A stretch of DNA of 11,135 nucleotides, from assembly GCA_013041835.1 (NCBI GenBank), contig JABDRH010000363.1, positions 1-11,135 on the forward strand. Direction: 5' to 3'. The translations under genes and the position numbers were made by a program. The stretch comes from Desulfatitalea sp. GTDB taxonomy: Bacteria > Desulfobacterota > Desulfobacteria > Desulfobacterales > Desulfosarcinaceae. Below, piece by piece: positions 1-7,321 of this stretch. Numbering within the stretch: the first letter of the stretch is position 1; every line of letters begins with the position of its first letter. Below the pieces are notes generated by a model that was given only the letters and a program-made list of their open reading frames with translations, was not told where the DNA came from and did not search any database.

Positions 1-753
1 CCCATGCCCATCATGTACGCCCACCAGCTGACCAAGCGCCTGGCCCAGGTGCGCAAAAATGGTGCGCTGGATTTTCTGCGTCCCGACGGCAAGTCCCAAG
101 TCTCCATTGAATATGAAAACGGCACCCCGTTGCGGGTCGATACCGTGGTCATTTCCACCCAGCACAAACCCGATGTTACTTACGATGACCTCAAAGATGC
201 GGTCATTGAAGCGGTGATCAAAAAAGTGATCCCCAAAGATATGATTGACGGCGATACCCGCTATTTCATCAACCCGACCGGCCGCTTCGTGGTGGGCGGG
301 CCCATGGGCGACTGCGGGTTGACCGGCCGCAAGATTATCGTGGACACTTACGGCGGCCAAGGCAGTCACGGCGGCGGTTGTTTTTCCGGCAAAGACCCTT
401 CCAAGGTGGATCGTAGCGCCAGCTACATGGGCCGCTACGTGGCCAAGAATCTGGTGGCGGCCGGTCTGGCCAACAAGTGTGAGGTTCAAGTGGCCTATGC
501 CATCGGTGTGGCCGAACCGGTCTCCATCATGGTGGACTTCAAGGGCACCGGAAAAATCTCCGAAAGCCGAGGTCGCGAGATCGTCAACCAGGTGTTCGAT
601 CTCAGGCCCCGCGCCATCATCGAACAGCTTGACCTGTTGCGTCCCATTTACCGCAAGACATCCGCGTATGGCCATTTCGGCCGCAATGATCCTGATTTTT
701 CCTGGGAACGAATAGACAAAGTCGAGGAAATCCGGGAAAAGGCGGGTCTATAG
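1..753 (+). CDS. metK: S-adenosylmethionine synthetase, 3' part (5' end outside window)
   Basis: MetK makes S-adenosylmethionine from methionine and ATP in the cytoplasm, releasing phosphate and diphosphate. The open frame enters from base 1, and the 249 residues after the first in-frame ATG cover roughly the C-terminal two thirds of a protein usually near 385-400 residues, so that ATG is internal. Family landmarks are visible: the VRKNG and RPDGKSQV segments (about residues 17-33 of the visible part), STQH (51-54), NPTGRF (90-95), [21 protein letters not shown], and the phosphate-binding loop GGGCFSGKD (123-131) followed by [10 protein letters not shown]. The loop has Cys where many homologues have Ala, a tolerated variant. 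The end is normal (TAG at 751-753). The next gene is convergent, only 33 bases away, so metK does not continue into an operon here. Identification is secure; only the missing 5' end is unknown. Confidence 0.97.
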   Translation, partial: PMPIMYAHQLTKRLAQVRKNGALDFLRPDGKSQVSIEYENGTPLRVDTVVISTQHKPDVTYDDLKDAVIEAVIKKVIPKDMIDGDTRYFINPTGRFVVGGPMGDCGLTGRKIIVDTYGGQGSHGGGCFSGKDPSKVDRSASYMGRYVAKNLVAAGLANKCEVQVAYAIGVAEPVSIMVDFKGTGKISESRGREIVNQVFDLRPRAIIEQLDLLRPIYRKTSAYGHFGRNDPDFSWERIDKVEEIREKAGL

Positions 754-786
754 CGCCGGTTCCACGGGTTGAATCGGGCTGTTCCA

Positions 787-1194
787 TTATTGGTGCAAAA
801 TGCGCAGGTGGGGTGTCTTGACCACGAAACGCTCCACGATGTCGAACAGATCCTGCAACGCGAACGGTTTTGCCAAAAAAACATCGGCATTCAACTCGGC
901 GGCCGGCATTTCGTCGGCCGGGTTGGTGGACATGGCAATAAAATAAGTTTCAGGGTGTTCCTGCTTGATGAACCCGAGCAGATCAAAGCCGCTCATGTCC
1001 GGCAGATGAAGCTCACTAAGCAATAGGTGCACCCGCTTTCCCGCCCCAATATGAGCCTGAAGGTCCCTGGCATGCTCGAACGCCAATATTTCCCGGTTGA
1101 TGCTGTACATCATCACTGTCACGATGAAATCCCGCATCAGGCGTTCGTTATCAACAACCGCAATTTGAATATTGGAGATGATGGCTGGCCTCAC
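787..1194 (-). CDS. Stand-alone receiver-domain protein with Glu at the phospho-acceptor site
   Basis: This is a single response-regulator receiver (CheY-like) domain with no output domain. From the GTG at 1192-1194 it has 135 residues: strand 1 IQIAVVDNE (acidic pocket D15 and N16 instead of the usual Asp-Asp pair), then VHLLLSELHLPDMSG, where the residue four before the conserved Pro65 is Glu61 (codon GAG, 1012-1014) instead of Asp. Ser89/Thr90 at the end of strand 4 and the Lys109-Pro-Phe motif are present. Such proteins normally receive phosphate from a histidine kinase; here phosphorylation is unlikely and Glu may mimic the phosphorylated state (inference). The start is uncertain. The frame stays open to another GTG at 1315-1317 (176 residues), but that extension is Cys-rich, unlike a receiver, and lacks a ribosome site; the GTG at 1194 directly precedes the domain and has only a weak GAAAG upstream. 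No kinase gene is adjacent. The family call is firm, the function open. Confidence 0.85.
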   Translation of the reverse strand: MRPAIISNIQIAVVDNERLMRDFIVTVMMYSINREILAFEHARDLQAHIGAGKRVHLLLSELHLPDMSGFDLLGFIKQEHPETYFIAMSTNPADEMPAAELNADVFLAKPFALQDLFDIVERFVVKTPHLRILHQ

Positions 1195-1753
1195 GCTGCT
1201 TTCAAGAGCGAAAAGTCGATCAATTACATGCAGTTCTAGAAGTGGCTTTGTGCGACACTGATCAGGCTTTAGCCATAACGAGCAAAAGTTTGAGGTGTAA
1301 CAGGAACAGGTTGTCACGGGTAAAAATACACATTTGGCCGGAAGCGGCGCCAGGTCGAATCATATCGGGTCCCATTCAGCGAGTCGTAAGCAATGGCCGT
1401 TTGGCGGAGTATTCCTTTCTTTTTAGATCTGATGGTATGTAAAAGTCAAGCAAACAGTGCCCATCCACAAACGGCATCTTGTGGCCCATATCGGCGTTTT
1501 TACGATGCTAACGATCCCCACACTACGCCCGCGGCCTCAACAATGCTGCATGCTTGATCTGGACCGCAAGCTACCACTTTGGGTGGATGCTAAATAGTTT
1601 TTCATGCGCAACAGCCGCTTTACCCGGGACATAAATTCCTGGAAAAAAAACAAAATATATGCCAGAAATGAATAACTAATCAGCAATTCGTGGAAAATTG
1701 CGGCGAGATCACCAGTGGCAGATGAATTGAATCGGTAGGGATGAACAGCGGAT
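1195..1753. other. Long intergenic region with no convincing gene
   Basis: About 560 bases between the leftward receiver gene and the rightward barrel gene. Open frames at 1242-1442 (+) and 1537-1848 (-) show no recognisable motif and no good ribosome site, and I do not accept them. The part next to 1194 may instead encode an N-terminal extension of the receiver protein. Two weak hairpins are visible: CCACAA at 1465-1470 with TTGTGG at 1479-1484, and AGCTACCAC at 1569-1577 with GTGGATGCT at 1583-1591 (two central mismatches), followed by five T at 1598-1602, which could be a poor terminator. The region must hold the promoters of both divergent genes, but I cannot pick a convincing -35/-10 pair. 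A/T-rich sequence lies at about 1635-1680. Confidence 0.5.
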
Positions 1754-2833
1754 ATGGGTTTCTTTCGGTTGAGGTCCGGTCTTGTCAAGTACGTGATGAT
1801 CCTCGTTTTCATTTGTTTCATCACCCCCGTTGCTGCAGTATGCGACACCGACGATCCATCAGTGGGTGAAAATGGATCTTCATCCGGTGCCTACACTGTG
1901 CCATCGGCCATCCCCAAGCGAGTCGACCGGCACTTGAAGCTGGCGCTATATACCCAACTGGGGCTACGCCATGATCAGATCCAATGGGGCATTGCCGGCT
2001 CTTTGGCCGGTATGAGCCCCAACATTCTTTCCGAACTGGACTGGTCACGCATCGTTAGCTATCAACTCACGCTGGGGGGGCGGGCCTTTGTTGGAAGGCA
2101 TCTTTATTTGCGGGGCCATTTCAACTACGCCGATATTATGAGCGGCGAAGTCCGCGATTCCGACTATGGTGAAGACAACCGCATGGCCGAGTGGTCCCGC
2201 TCGATGAGCGATACCAACACGGACCAGTTGTGGGACGGCGTCGCGGGCGCCGGCTATCCTTTGTTGCGTGGGCACAATCGCCTCCAATTGATACCGATGC
2301 TCGGTTTTTCCATTCACAAGCAAAACCTGCGCATTACCAACGGCCGACAAACCATCAGCGGGACGCCGCCGTCCGGCTATAATCCACCACCTTCCATCGG
2401 CCCGCTGAACAGCAGGTTGAACAGCGTTTATGCGGCAAGATGGGTCGGTTGGTGGCTCGGATGCGATGTGCACTACCGCCTGGCTGCGTCACCGGGGCGG
2501 GAACCCCCCATGGCCTGGGGATTATCCCTGGCCTACCATTTCCAGGCCGACTACCATGCCCAGGCCGACTGGAATCTTCGCAGAGATCTAAGCCATCCGG
2601 TGAGCTTTGAGCATGATGCGGAAGGCAGGGGCGTCAGCATCAAAGGGGATTGGCGGATTCGATGCAGCGAGCGCCTGAATTTCAACATCGACGTCAACTA
2701 CACCACCTGGACCACAGGCAATGGCAGCCATACGGTATACGCTGCCAATGGAATGATTCAATCCACGCGGCTCAACAAAGTGTCCTGGGAATCGTACAGC
2801 GTGATGTTGGGGTTGAGCTATCGATTTTTTTAA
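1754..2833 (+). CDS. Outer-membrane beta-barrel protein, omptin-like
   Basis: A secreted 359-residue protein. It has a basic N-terminus, a hydrophobic stretch at about 13-28 and a likely signal peptidase I site after PVAA (residue 28). There is a Cys at 30, but the preceding Val does not fit a lipobox. The mature part alternates short amphipathic strands and ends in Tyr-Arg-Phe-Phe, a typical C-terminal signal for barrel insertion by the BAM complex. The pattern NILSELDW (90-97), RDSDYGEDN (134-142), WSRS, and a loop with ADWNLRRDLSHPVSFEHD (271-288) resembles barrels annotated as Protochlamydia-type outer membrane proteins and, more distantly, omptin proteases, whose QLDW strand and paired-Asp DxD site appear comparable. 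Protease activity is inference only. The start ATG has a rather distant TAGGG upstream; Met15 is an alternative but would shorten the signal peptide. It lies 78 bases before the flgM-like gene and could be cotranscribed with it. Confidence 0.8.
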   Translation: MGFFRLRSGLVKYVMILVFICFITPVAAVCDTDDPSVGENGSSSGAYTVPSAIPKRVDRHLKLALYTQLGLRHDQIQWGIAGSLAGMSPNILSELDWSRIVSYQLTLGGRAFVGRHLYLRGHFNYADIMSGEVRDSDYGEDNRMAEWSRSMSDTNTDQLWDGVAGAGYPLLRGHNRLQLIPMLGFSIHKQNLRITNGRQTISGTPPSGYNPPPSIGPLNSRLNSVYAARWVGWWLGCDVHYRLAASPGREPPMAWGLSLAYHFQADYHAQADWNLRRDLSHPVSFEHDAEGRGVSIKGDWRIRCSERLNFNIDVNYTTWTTGNGSHTVYAANGMIQSTRLNKVSWESYSVMLGLSYRFF

Positions 2834-2911
2834 GGTTGGGGCTTATCCCTTGAGATATCAGTTGGAATGCGATAGCGTCATGGCCAAGACCCAACGCCAA
2901 GGAGACAATCG

Positions 2912-3208
2912 ATGGAAATTTCCGGAAAGCTACCACCGACGCATGTTAAACCGGGACTGACCACTCCCAAGGCCGATCCCCGCAACGATAAGCCACAACC
3001 GGTGGGCGCATCCGCCGACCGGGTCGAGCTGTCCGAGCAAGTTCGAACACTGAACGCCGCCCGGCGGGCGGCAAGCCGGTTGCCCGATGTGGACCTGGAA
3101 AAAGTGGCGCGCATCAAAGCACGCATTGAAAGCGGCACCTATCGGGCAGACCCCCAAAAGGTCGCCGCCAAGATGCTGGCCGATACCCTGCAGCCCCGTG
3201 GCGAATGA
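2912..3208 (+). CDS. flgM: FlgM-type anti-sigma-28 factor
   Basis: A 98-residue protein of the FlgM family, which binds and holds the flagellar sigma factor FliA (sigma-28) inactive until the hook-basal body is finished and FlgM is exported. The N-terminal half (to about residue 35) is polar and Pro/Gly-rich, as expected for a disordered exported region. The C-terminal half carries the family pattern: DRVELSEQVRTLNAARR (36-52), then LPDVDLEKVARIKARIESGTY (57-77) and DPQKVAAKMLADTL, the helices that contact sigma-28. The length matches the family. The start is supported by AAGGAGA ending about seven bases before the ATG. No other flagellar gene is in the window, so the gene sits apart from a flagellar cluster here, and I see no clear sigma-28 promoter in the 78-base gap upstream. 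Confidence 0.9.
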   Translation: MEISGKLPPTHVKPGLTTPKADPRNDKPQPVGASADRVELSEQVRTLNAARRAASRLPDVDLEKVARIKARIESGTYRADPQKVAAKMLADTLQPRGE

Positions 3209-3281
3209 TCTATATTTCTTATTCTTCGTTTTGAAATTTGGACCTTTTATGGGTCAATCATAGCTAAAGCTACGCTAACTT

Positions 3282-3320
3282 GGCTGCTGTTTTCCATTTC
3301 AACCCGGAAAAACGGCAGCC
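3282..3320 (+). promoter_or_regulatory. Strong hairpin in the leader of the cotransporter gene
   Basis: GGCTGCTGTTTTCC (3282-3295) pairs with GGAAAAACGGCAGCC (3306-3320) around a 10-base loop, with one bulged A and one G-T wobble. No T-run follows on the + strand, so it is not a standard intrinsic terminator for flgM. It ends 57 bases before the cotransporter ATG and may act in the 5' leader as a regulatory or RNA-stability element. A shorter pair, GACC and GGTC (3241-3255), lies upstream. The structure is read directly; its role is a guess. Confidence 0.45.
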
Positions 3321-3377
3321 ATTCATGACGCGTCGTTTCATCCTTTCAACGGCGGTGTATATCGGCATCGCAACCCT

Positions 3378-5942
3378 ATGGACGAAAAAAACTCAAATAA
3401 CAGCGCGACCACAGGCACCCTGGGCACGTTTGCAGGTGTTTTCACACCGAGCATACTCACCATTCTCGGCATTATTCTTTTCCTACGGACCGGCTATGTG
3501 GTGGGAAGCGCCGGCCTGGCCCGCGCGTTGCTGATCATCGGCATCGCCAACCTCATCTCCGTATTGACCAGTGTGTCGCTGTCAGCCATTGCCACCAACC
3601 TTAAGGTCAAAGGCGGAGGGGATTACTACCTGATTTCACGGACGCTCGGCTTGGAATTCGGAGGCGCCATCGGTGTTGTCCTGTTTTTGGCCCAGGCCGT
3701 GTCCATCGCTTTTTATGCTATCGGTTTTGGTGAGGCGCTGGTCGCATCCCCTTTCATATCGGCCCAGGCGGTTTCACCGCGGCTGATCGCCGCCGCCGCC
3801 GTCGGTTTTCTTTTTATTTTCGCCTGGATGGGGGCCGATTGGGCAACCCGTTTTCAATATGGGGTCATGGCCTTGCTAACGGCGGCCCTGGCGTCCTTTT
3901 TTGTGGGGGGATTCGCCCGGTGGGATGCAACGGTTTTCGCCGCGAACTGGGCCGCGCCCGCCGACGGCCCTCCCTTTTGGGTCTTGTTCGCCCTCTTTTT
4001 TCCGGCGGTAACCGGCTTTACCCAGGGGGTGAGCATGTCCGGTGATCTGAAAGATCCCGGAAAAAGCCTGCCGCTGGGCACCTTTCTGGCGGTCGGGATC
4101 TCCATTGTCGTTTATTTTGGCACGGCGGTCTTGTTCTCGGGGGCGCTTGCCAACTCCGAACTGGCCGGTGATTACACCGCCATGTACCGCGTGGCCCATT
4201 ACTCGGGGCTCATCGACGCAGGGGTCATTGCCGCGACGCTCTCTTCGGCCATGGCGTCTTTTCTGGGCGCACCGCGGATACTGCAATCCCTGGCCTCGGA
4301 TCGCATTTTTCCTTTTCTCATTTTCTTTGCCAAAGGCGCCGGACCGGCGGCCAACCCCCGCCGCGCGGTCGTGCTTGCGGCAGGGATCGCGTTCGTGACC
4401 ATTGCGTTGGGCAATCTGAACCTGATCGCTCCCGTGGTCTCCATGTTTTTTCTCATTTCCTATGGGTTGCTCAACTATGCCACCTTCTACGAAGCCCGGG
4501 CCGCAAGCCCCTCTTTCCGTCCGACATTCAAGTGGTTCGACCAGCGACTCAGCCTTTTCGGCTTTCTGGCCTGCCTTGGGGCGATGCTGGCCATCGATCC
4601 ATCAACAGGTGTCGTCGCCATATCCATCCTATTCGCCATTATTCAATACCTGCGGCGCACGGCCAAGCCGGCCCGCTGGGCGGACAGCCGCCGGGACCAT
4701 CACCTGCAACGGGTCAGGGAGAACCTGCTCGAGGCCAAGGTGTCTCCCGAACATCACAGGGACTGGCGGCCGCAAATCCTGGCCTTTTCCAATGATCCGC
4801 AGCGACGCCCCCGTCTGTTGCGGCTGGCCGGCTGGCTCGAGGGCGGCAGCGGGTTGACCACGGTCGTCACCTTGATGGAGGGCAAGGATCTGCTGCTGTC
4901 CAAAAAAAAGGAGGAAGCGGAAAACCTTTTGCAAAAGGATATCCATGCGCATAACCCAGCGGCCTTTTCACTGGTGTTAACGACGAAAGACATTGAGGTT
5001 GCCGTTCATACGCTGCTTCAGGCCCACGGCATCGGCCCCTTGCGCGCCAACACGGTGCTGCTGAACTGGCTGGACGCGCAAAACGTATCCGGTATTGGAT
5101 TTCGGGAGTTTTTATTCGGGCGCCAGCTCAAGACACTTCACCGGTTGGGATGCAATATCGTGGTGCTGCACGCCCAATCGGAGGACTGGAACCATCTCAT
5201 TGACACCGAACCCGCCAAATCCCGTATTGATATATGGTGGTCCGAGGATGCCACCGGCAATGTCATGCTGCTTTTCGCCTATCTGATGACCCGTTCGGAT
5301 GCTTGGGAAGGGGCTGCCCGGCGTATACTGGCATTTCGCGACGACACGCCGGAAAAGCAACAGCAAGAAACCTTGCGAACGCTTTTGAATGACGCCCGGA
5401 TCGATGCCGAAATCGTACTTTTATCCGCAAGGGATGAGGCAACCGTTATTGAAACATCGGCACAATCAACCCTCGTCTTTCTGCCCTTCCGCTTTCGCGG
5501 CAATTTGATTGAGTTGCCGGTTAAATGCCAAGCCGAAAATCTCCTTCAAAAACTGCCGACCACCGTGATGATTTCCGCCGCCACGGATATCGATTTGGGC
5601 GCCGAGCCGGAAGAGGGGATCGCCGCCGCGTCAGCCGAGGCAAGGGACCTTCTGGATAAATGGCAGCGACTGGCCGAAGCGGCTGAAAAGGAGGCCGAAG
5701 CGGCCAACAAAGCAGCCGCTTCGGCTGAAACCGAATTCCAACAAGCGATGTCCCGGCCCGACGCCGAGCGCGATGACGAAAAGATAAAAACCCTGACCAC
5801 AGAAAGGGATAAAGCCAAGGAAGCGGCGGAAAAAGCTCGCCGCAAGGCCGCCAAGGCGCGCACCAAGGCCGAGCAGGCCGGTGAAGCCGTTGAAATGGAA
5901 GACACCGATTCAATAAAAAAACCAGACGCGGAGCAAGCGTGA
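3378..5942 (+). CDS. Cation-chloride cotransporter, SLC12 family (NKCC-like), with coiled-coil tail
   Basis: An inner-membrane secondary transporter of 854 residues. Residues 14-427 form an APC-fold 12-helix core close to the SLC12 family: GTFAGVFTPSILTILGIILFLR (16-37, broken helix 1), SAIATN (69-74), GGDYYLISRTLGLEFGGAIG (80-99), FFPAVTG...SGDLKDP (207-227, helix 6) and ATLSSAMAS (286-294, helix 8). Ser289-Ser290 match the Na+-site serines of NKCC proteins, and Tyr113 in AFYAIGFGE matches the K+-site tyrosine, so Na+/K+/Cl- symport is the best guess (inference). Residues about 430-740 resemble the cytoplasmic SLC12 C-terminal domain. About 752-834 is an Ala/Glu/Lys-rich coiled coil, followed by an acidic tail. 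The ATG lacks a clear ribosome site, but no other in-frame ATG lies upstream. The downstream genes, after short gaps, encode a LapA-domain protein and MscS, so an osmotic or ionic role is likely. Confidence 0.88.
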   Translation: MDEKNSNNSATTGTLGTFAGVFTPSILTILGIILFLRTGYVVGSAGLARALLIIGIANLISVLTSVSLSAIATNLKVKGGGDYYLISRTLGLEFGGAIGVVLFLAQAVSIAFYAIGFGEALVASPFISAQAVSPRLIAAAAVGFLFIFAWMGADWATRFQYGVMALLTAALASFFVGGFARWDATVFAANWAAPADGPPFWVLFALFFPAVTGFTQGVSMSGDLKDPGKSLPLGTFLAVGISIVVYFGTAVLFSGALANSELAGDYTAMYRVAHYSGLIDAGVIAATLSSAMASFLGAPRILQSLASDRIFPFLIFFAKGAGPAANPRRAVVLAAGIAFVTIALGNLNLIAPVVSMFFLISYGLLNYATFYEARAASPSFRPTFKWFDQRLSLFGFLACLGAMLAIDPSTGVVAISILFAIIQYLRRTAKPARWADSRRDHHLQRVRENLLEAKVSPEHHRDWRPQILAFSNDPQRRPRLLRLAGWLEGGSGLTTVVTLMEGKDLLLSKKKEEAENLLQKDIHAHNPAAFSLVLTTKDIEVAVHTLLQAHGIGPLRANTVLLNWLDAQNVSGIGFREFLFGRQLKTLHRLGCNIVVLHAQSEDWNHLIDTEPAKSRIDIWWSEDATGNVMLLFAYLMTRSDAWEGAARRILAFRDDTPEKQQQETLRTLLNDARIDAEIVLLSARDEATVIETSAQSTLVFLPFRFRGNLIELPVKCQAENLLQKLPTTVMISAATDIDLGAEPEEGIAAASAEARDLLDKWQRLAEAAEKEAEAANKAAASAETEFQQAMSRPDAERDDEKIKTLTTERDKAKEAAEKARRKAAKARTKAEQAGEAVEMEDTDSIKKPDAEQA

Positions 5943-5993
5943 TGCATACGCACGCGTTCGTTTTCCTGTCCACCTTCTTTGAGGAAACCGATC

Positions 5994-6215
5994 ATGCCAC
6001 ACTTTAAACTTATTATTGGGCTTGTTTTCGCAAGCATTGTCTTAATCTTCGCGGTGCAAAACGCAGCGGTGGTTGAAATCCGTTTTTTGTTCTGGTCCCT
6101 TGCCTTGTCCAGGATCTTTCTGATTTTCGGCACCCTGGCCATCGGTGTCATCATCGGCTGGATGCTCTGCAGCTATTTTTCTTACTACCGGAAGCCGTCC
6201 GGAAAGCAGTCCTGA
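5994..6215 (+). CDS. LapA-domain (DUF1049) small membrane protein
   Basis: A 73-residue inner-membrane protein with two hydrophobic helices (about residues 4-20 and 38-58) separated by VQNAAVVEIRFLFWSL. The pattern of a first helix, then VQN and an xVxIxFLFW segment, then a second helix with LGxxIGW-like sequence, is the LapA/YciS domain (DUF1049); in E. coli LapA works with LapB in control of lipopolysaccharide synthesis. The ATG at 5994 is chosen because GAGGAAA (5981-5987) sits six bases upstream; a TTG at 5979 would begin before that site. It starts 51 bases after the cotransporter stop and ends 58 bases before the MscS start, which suggests an operon. No lapB-like gene follows, so the E. 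coli role may not apply; in this setting it may be a generic membrane accessory protein. Confidence 0.85.
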   Translation: MPHFKLIIGLVFASIVLIFAVQNAAVVEIRFLFWSLALSRIFLIFGTLAIGVIIGWMLCSYFSYYRKPSGKQS

Positions 6216-6273
6216 GGGATCGCACAAAAAAAGTTCAGCATTTCGGCCCGACCCCCAAGGCAAGGAGATGATG

Positions 6274-7131
6274 ATGTCGGATTTTTTCGCCATTCTTTTC
6301 AGTCGCCTGGAAAAGACATTTGACCCGCAGCCCTTGGCGAAACTACTCGTCGGATGGTTGCTGAACGGCATTGTGGCTATAGCTGTAATGGCGGCCTTCT
6401 ATCTTTTGTGGTTGTTGGCCAGACAGGTTCTGCGCATTTCTTTACGCCGAAAAGTTGATACAACGACTTTTTCATTTATCGAAACCATCATCAAGTTCTC
6501 TTTATATGTCATCGGCATTATAACAGCCCTGGATTCGGCTGGAATTAAGACTTCGGCCCTGTTGACCTCCCTGGGGATCGCCGGCTTGACCATTGGGTTT
6601 GCTGCCCGAGATGCCCTGTCCAACCTCATTTCAGGCATCCTCATCTTTATCGATCGTCCCTTTGTAATCGGCGATTTGGTGGAGATTGACGGGGATTACG
6701 GCGAAGTCGAACGTATTACACTGCGCTCGACACGGGTTGTGACTGCCGATGGCCGCATGCTTGCCGTTCCCAATACCGAGATTATCAACAAGACCGTCGC
6801 ATCCTATACGAATTTTCCCCATTTGCGTATTGATATTGATGTAACCATCGGTGTCAACGAAGATCTCGACAACGTTCGGCAACTGCTGCTCTCACTGGTT
6901 AAGAATGACCCGGCGTATAGGACTGAACCCAGTCCCGGGGTAGTGGTTACTGCGCTCAATGACTACAACATCGCAATGGCGCTACAGGTTTGGCTCGACG
7001 ATGAAAGGCGGCATGTCGAAAAGCGCTTTGAGTTGCGTGAGAAAGCATTCAAAGTGTTGAGCCGTGCCGGTGTAGAACAGCCATTTGAAACCCTTCAACT
7101 TCAGCCGATGGATATTACACTTCGCAAATAA
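6274..7131 (+). CDS. mscS: Small-conductance mechanosensitive channel, MscS type
   Basis: A 285-residue inner-membrane channel that opens under membrane tension to release solutes after hypo-osmotic shock; the length is almost that of E. coli MscS (286). Helices lie at about 25-50 and 65-83, and the pore helix 3 is LTSLGIAGLTIGFAARDALSN followed by the amphipathic ISGILIFIDRPF. The beta domain begins with IGDLVEIDGDYGEVERITLRSTRV and contains the VPNTEIINKTV motif; the C-terminal alpha/beta domain ends near QPMDITLRK. Three ATGs stand in a row (6268, 6271, 6274). AAGGAG at 6262-6267 gives the best spacing (six bases) for the third. The frame is open upstream to 6145, but that extension overlaps the LapA gene and has no channel features. 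It is probably last in the operon with the cotransporter and converges on another mechanosensitive channel gene. Confidence 0.93.
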   Translation: MSDFFAILFSRLEKTFDPQPLAKLLVGWLLNGIVAIAVMAAFYLLWLLARQVLRISLRRKVDTTTFSFIETIIKFSLYVIGIITALDSAGIKTSALLTSLGIAGLTIGFAARDALSNLISGILIFIDRPFVIGDLVEIDGDYGEVERITLRSTRVVTADGRMLAVPNTEIINKTVASYTNFPHLRIDIDVTIGVNEDLDNVRQLLLSLVKNDPAYRTEPSPGVVVTALNDYNIAMALQVWLDDERRHVEKRFELREKAFKVLSRAGVEQPFETLQLQPMDITLRK

Positions 7132-7263
7132 CATGATCGTCAGCCGGTAAAAGAAATAAAGGATTGAGCTAATGATCAATGTGCTTACAATCTCCTTTTG
7201 CCGGTCATCGGCGGGCGTACGGCGATCGATGCATTCTTGTATACGGTGTTTTTTACCCGGCAA

Positions 7264-7315
7264 CGGCATTCGTGGGTGATCACCTGTCGACGTTTTTCTT
7301 GATGTTCGAATGCCG
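7264..7315. terminator. Inverted repeat between convergent channel genes, possible two-way terminator
   Basis: CGGCATTCG (7264-7272) and CGAATGCCG (7307-7315) form a perfect nine-base inverted repeat. Within its 34-base spacer is the perfect palindrome GGTGATCACC (7275-7284) and a run of five T (7293-7297). It lies just past the ends of two convergent genes (7131 and 7322), where a shared terminator is expected. The spacer is longer than in a classic intrinsic terminator and no T-run follows the right arm, so the role is uncertain. Confidence 0.35.
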
Positions 7316-7321
7316 AGACCC

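Noticed and set aside
769..1026. An 85-codon rightward open frame over the receiver gene
   Set aside because: The reverse strand encodes a clear receiver domain; this is its shadow.
1242..1442. A 66-codon rightward open frame in the intergenic region
   Set aside because: No ribosome site, no recognisable motif and composition unlike a folded protein; kept only as part of the described gap.
1569..1602. A hairpin followed by five T, possibly a terminator
   Set aside because: The stem has central mismatches and no rightward gene ends before it, so there is nothing obvious to terminate.
1754..1843. A possible lipoprotein signal at Cys30 of the barrel protein
   Set aside because: The residue before Cys is Val, which does not fit a lipobox; ordinary signal peptidase I cleavage is more likely.
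2045..2473. A 142-codon leftward open frame inside the barrel gene
   Set aside because: No motif and no ribosome site; the forward frame has a signal peptide and a barrel terminus.
3876..4286. A 136-codon leftward open frame inside the cotransporter gene
   Set aside because: Arg/Gly-rich reverse translation of membrane-helix codons, with no recognisable domain.
5546..6154. A 202-codon leftward open frame opposite the cotransporter tail
   Set aside because: It is Ser/Ala-rich and has no family motif. It mirrors the repetitive Ala/Glu codons of the real coding strand and also runs across the LapA gene.
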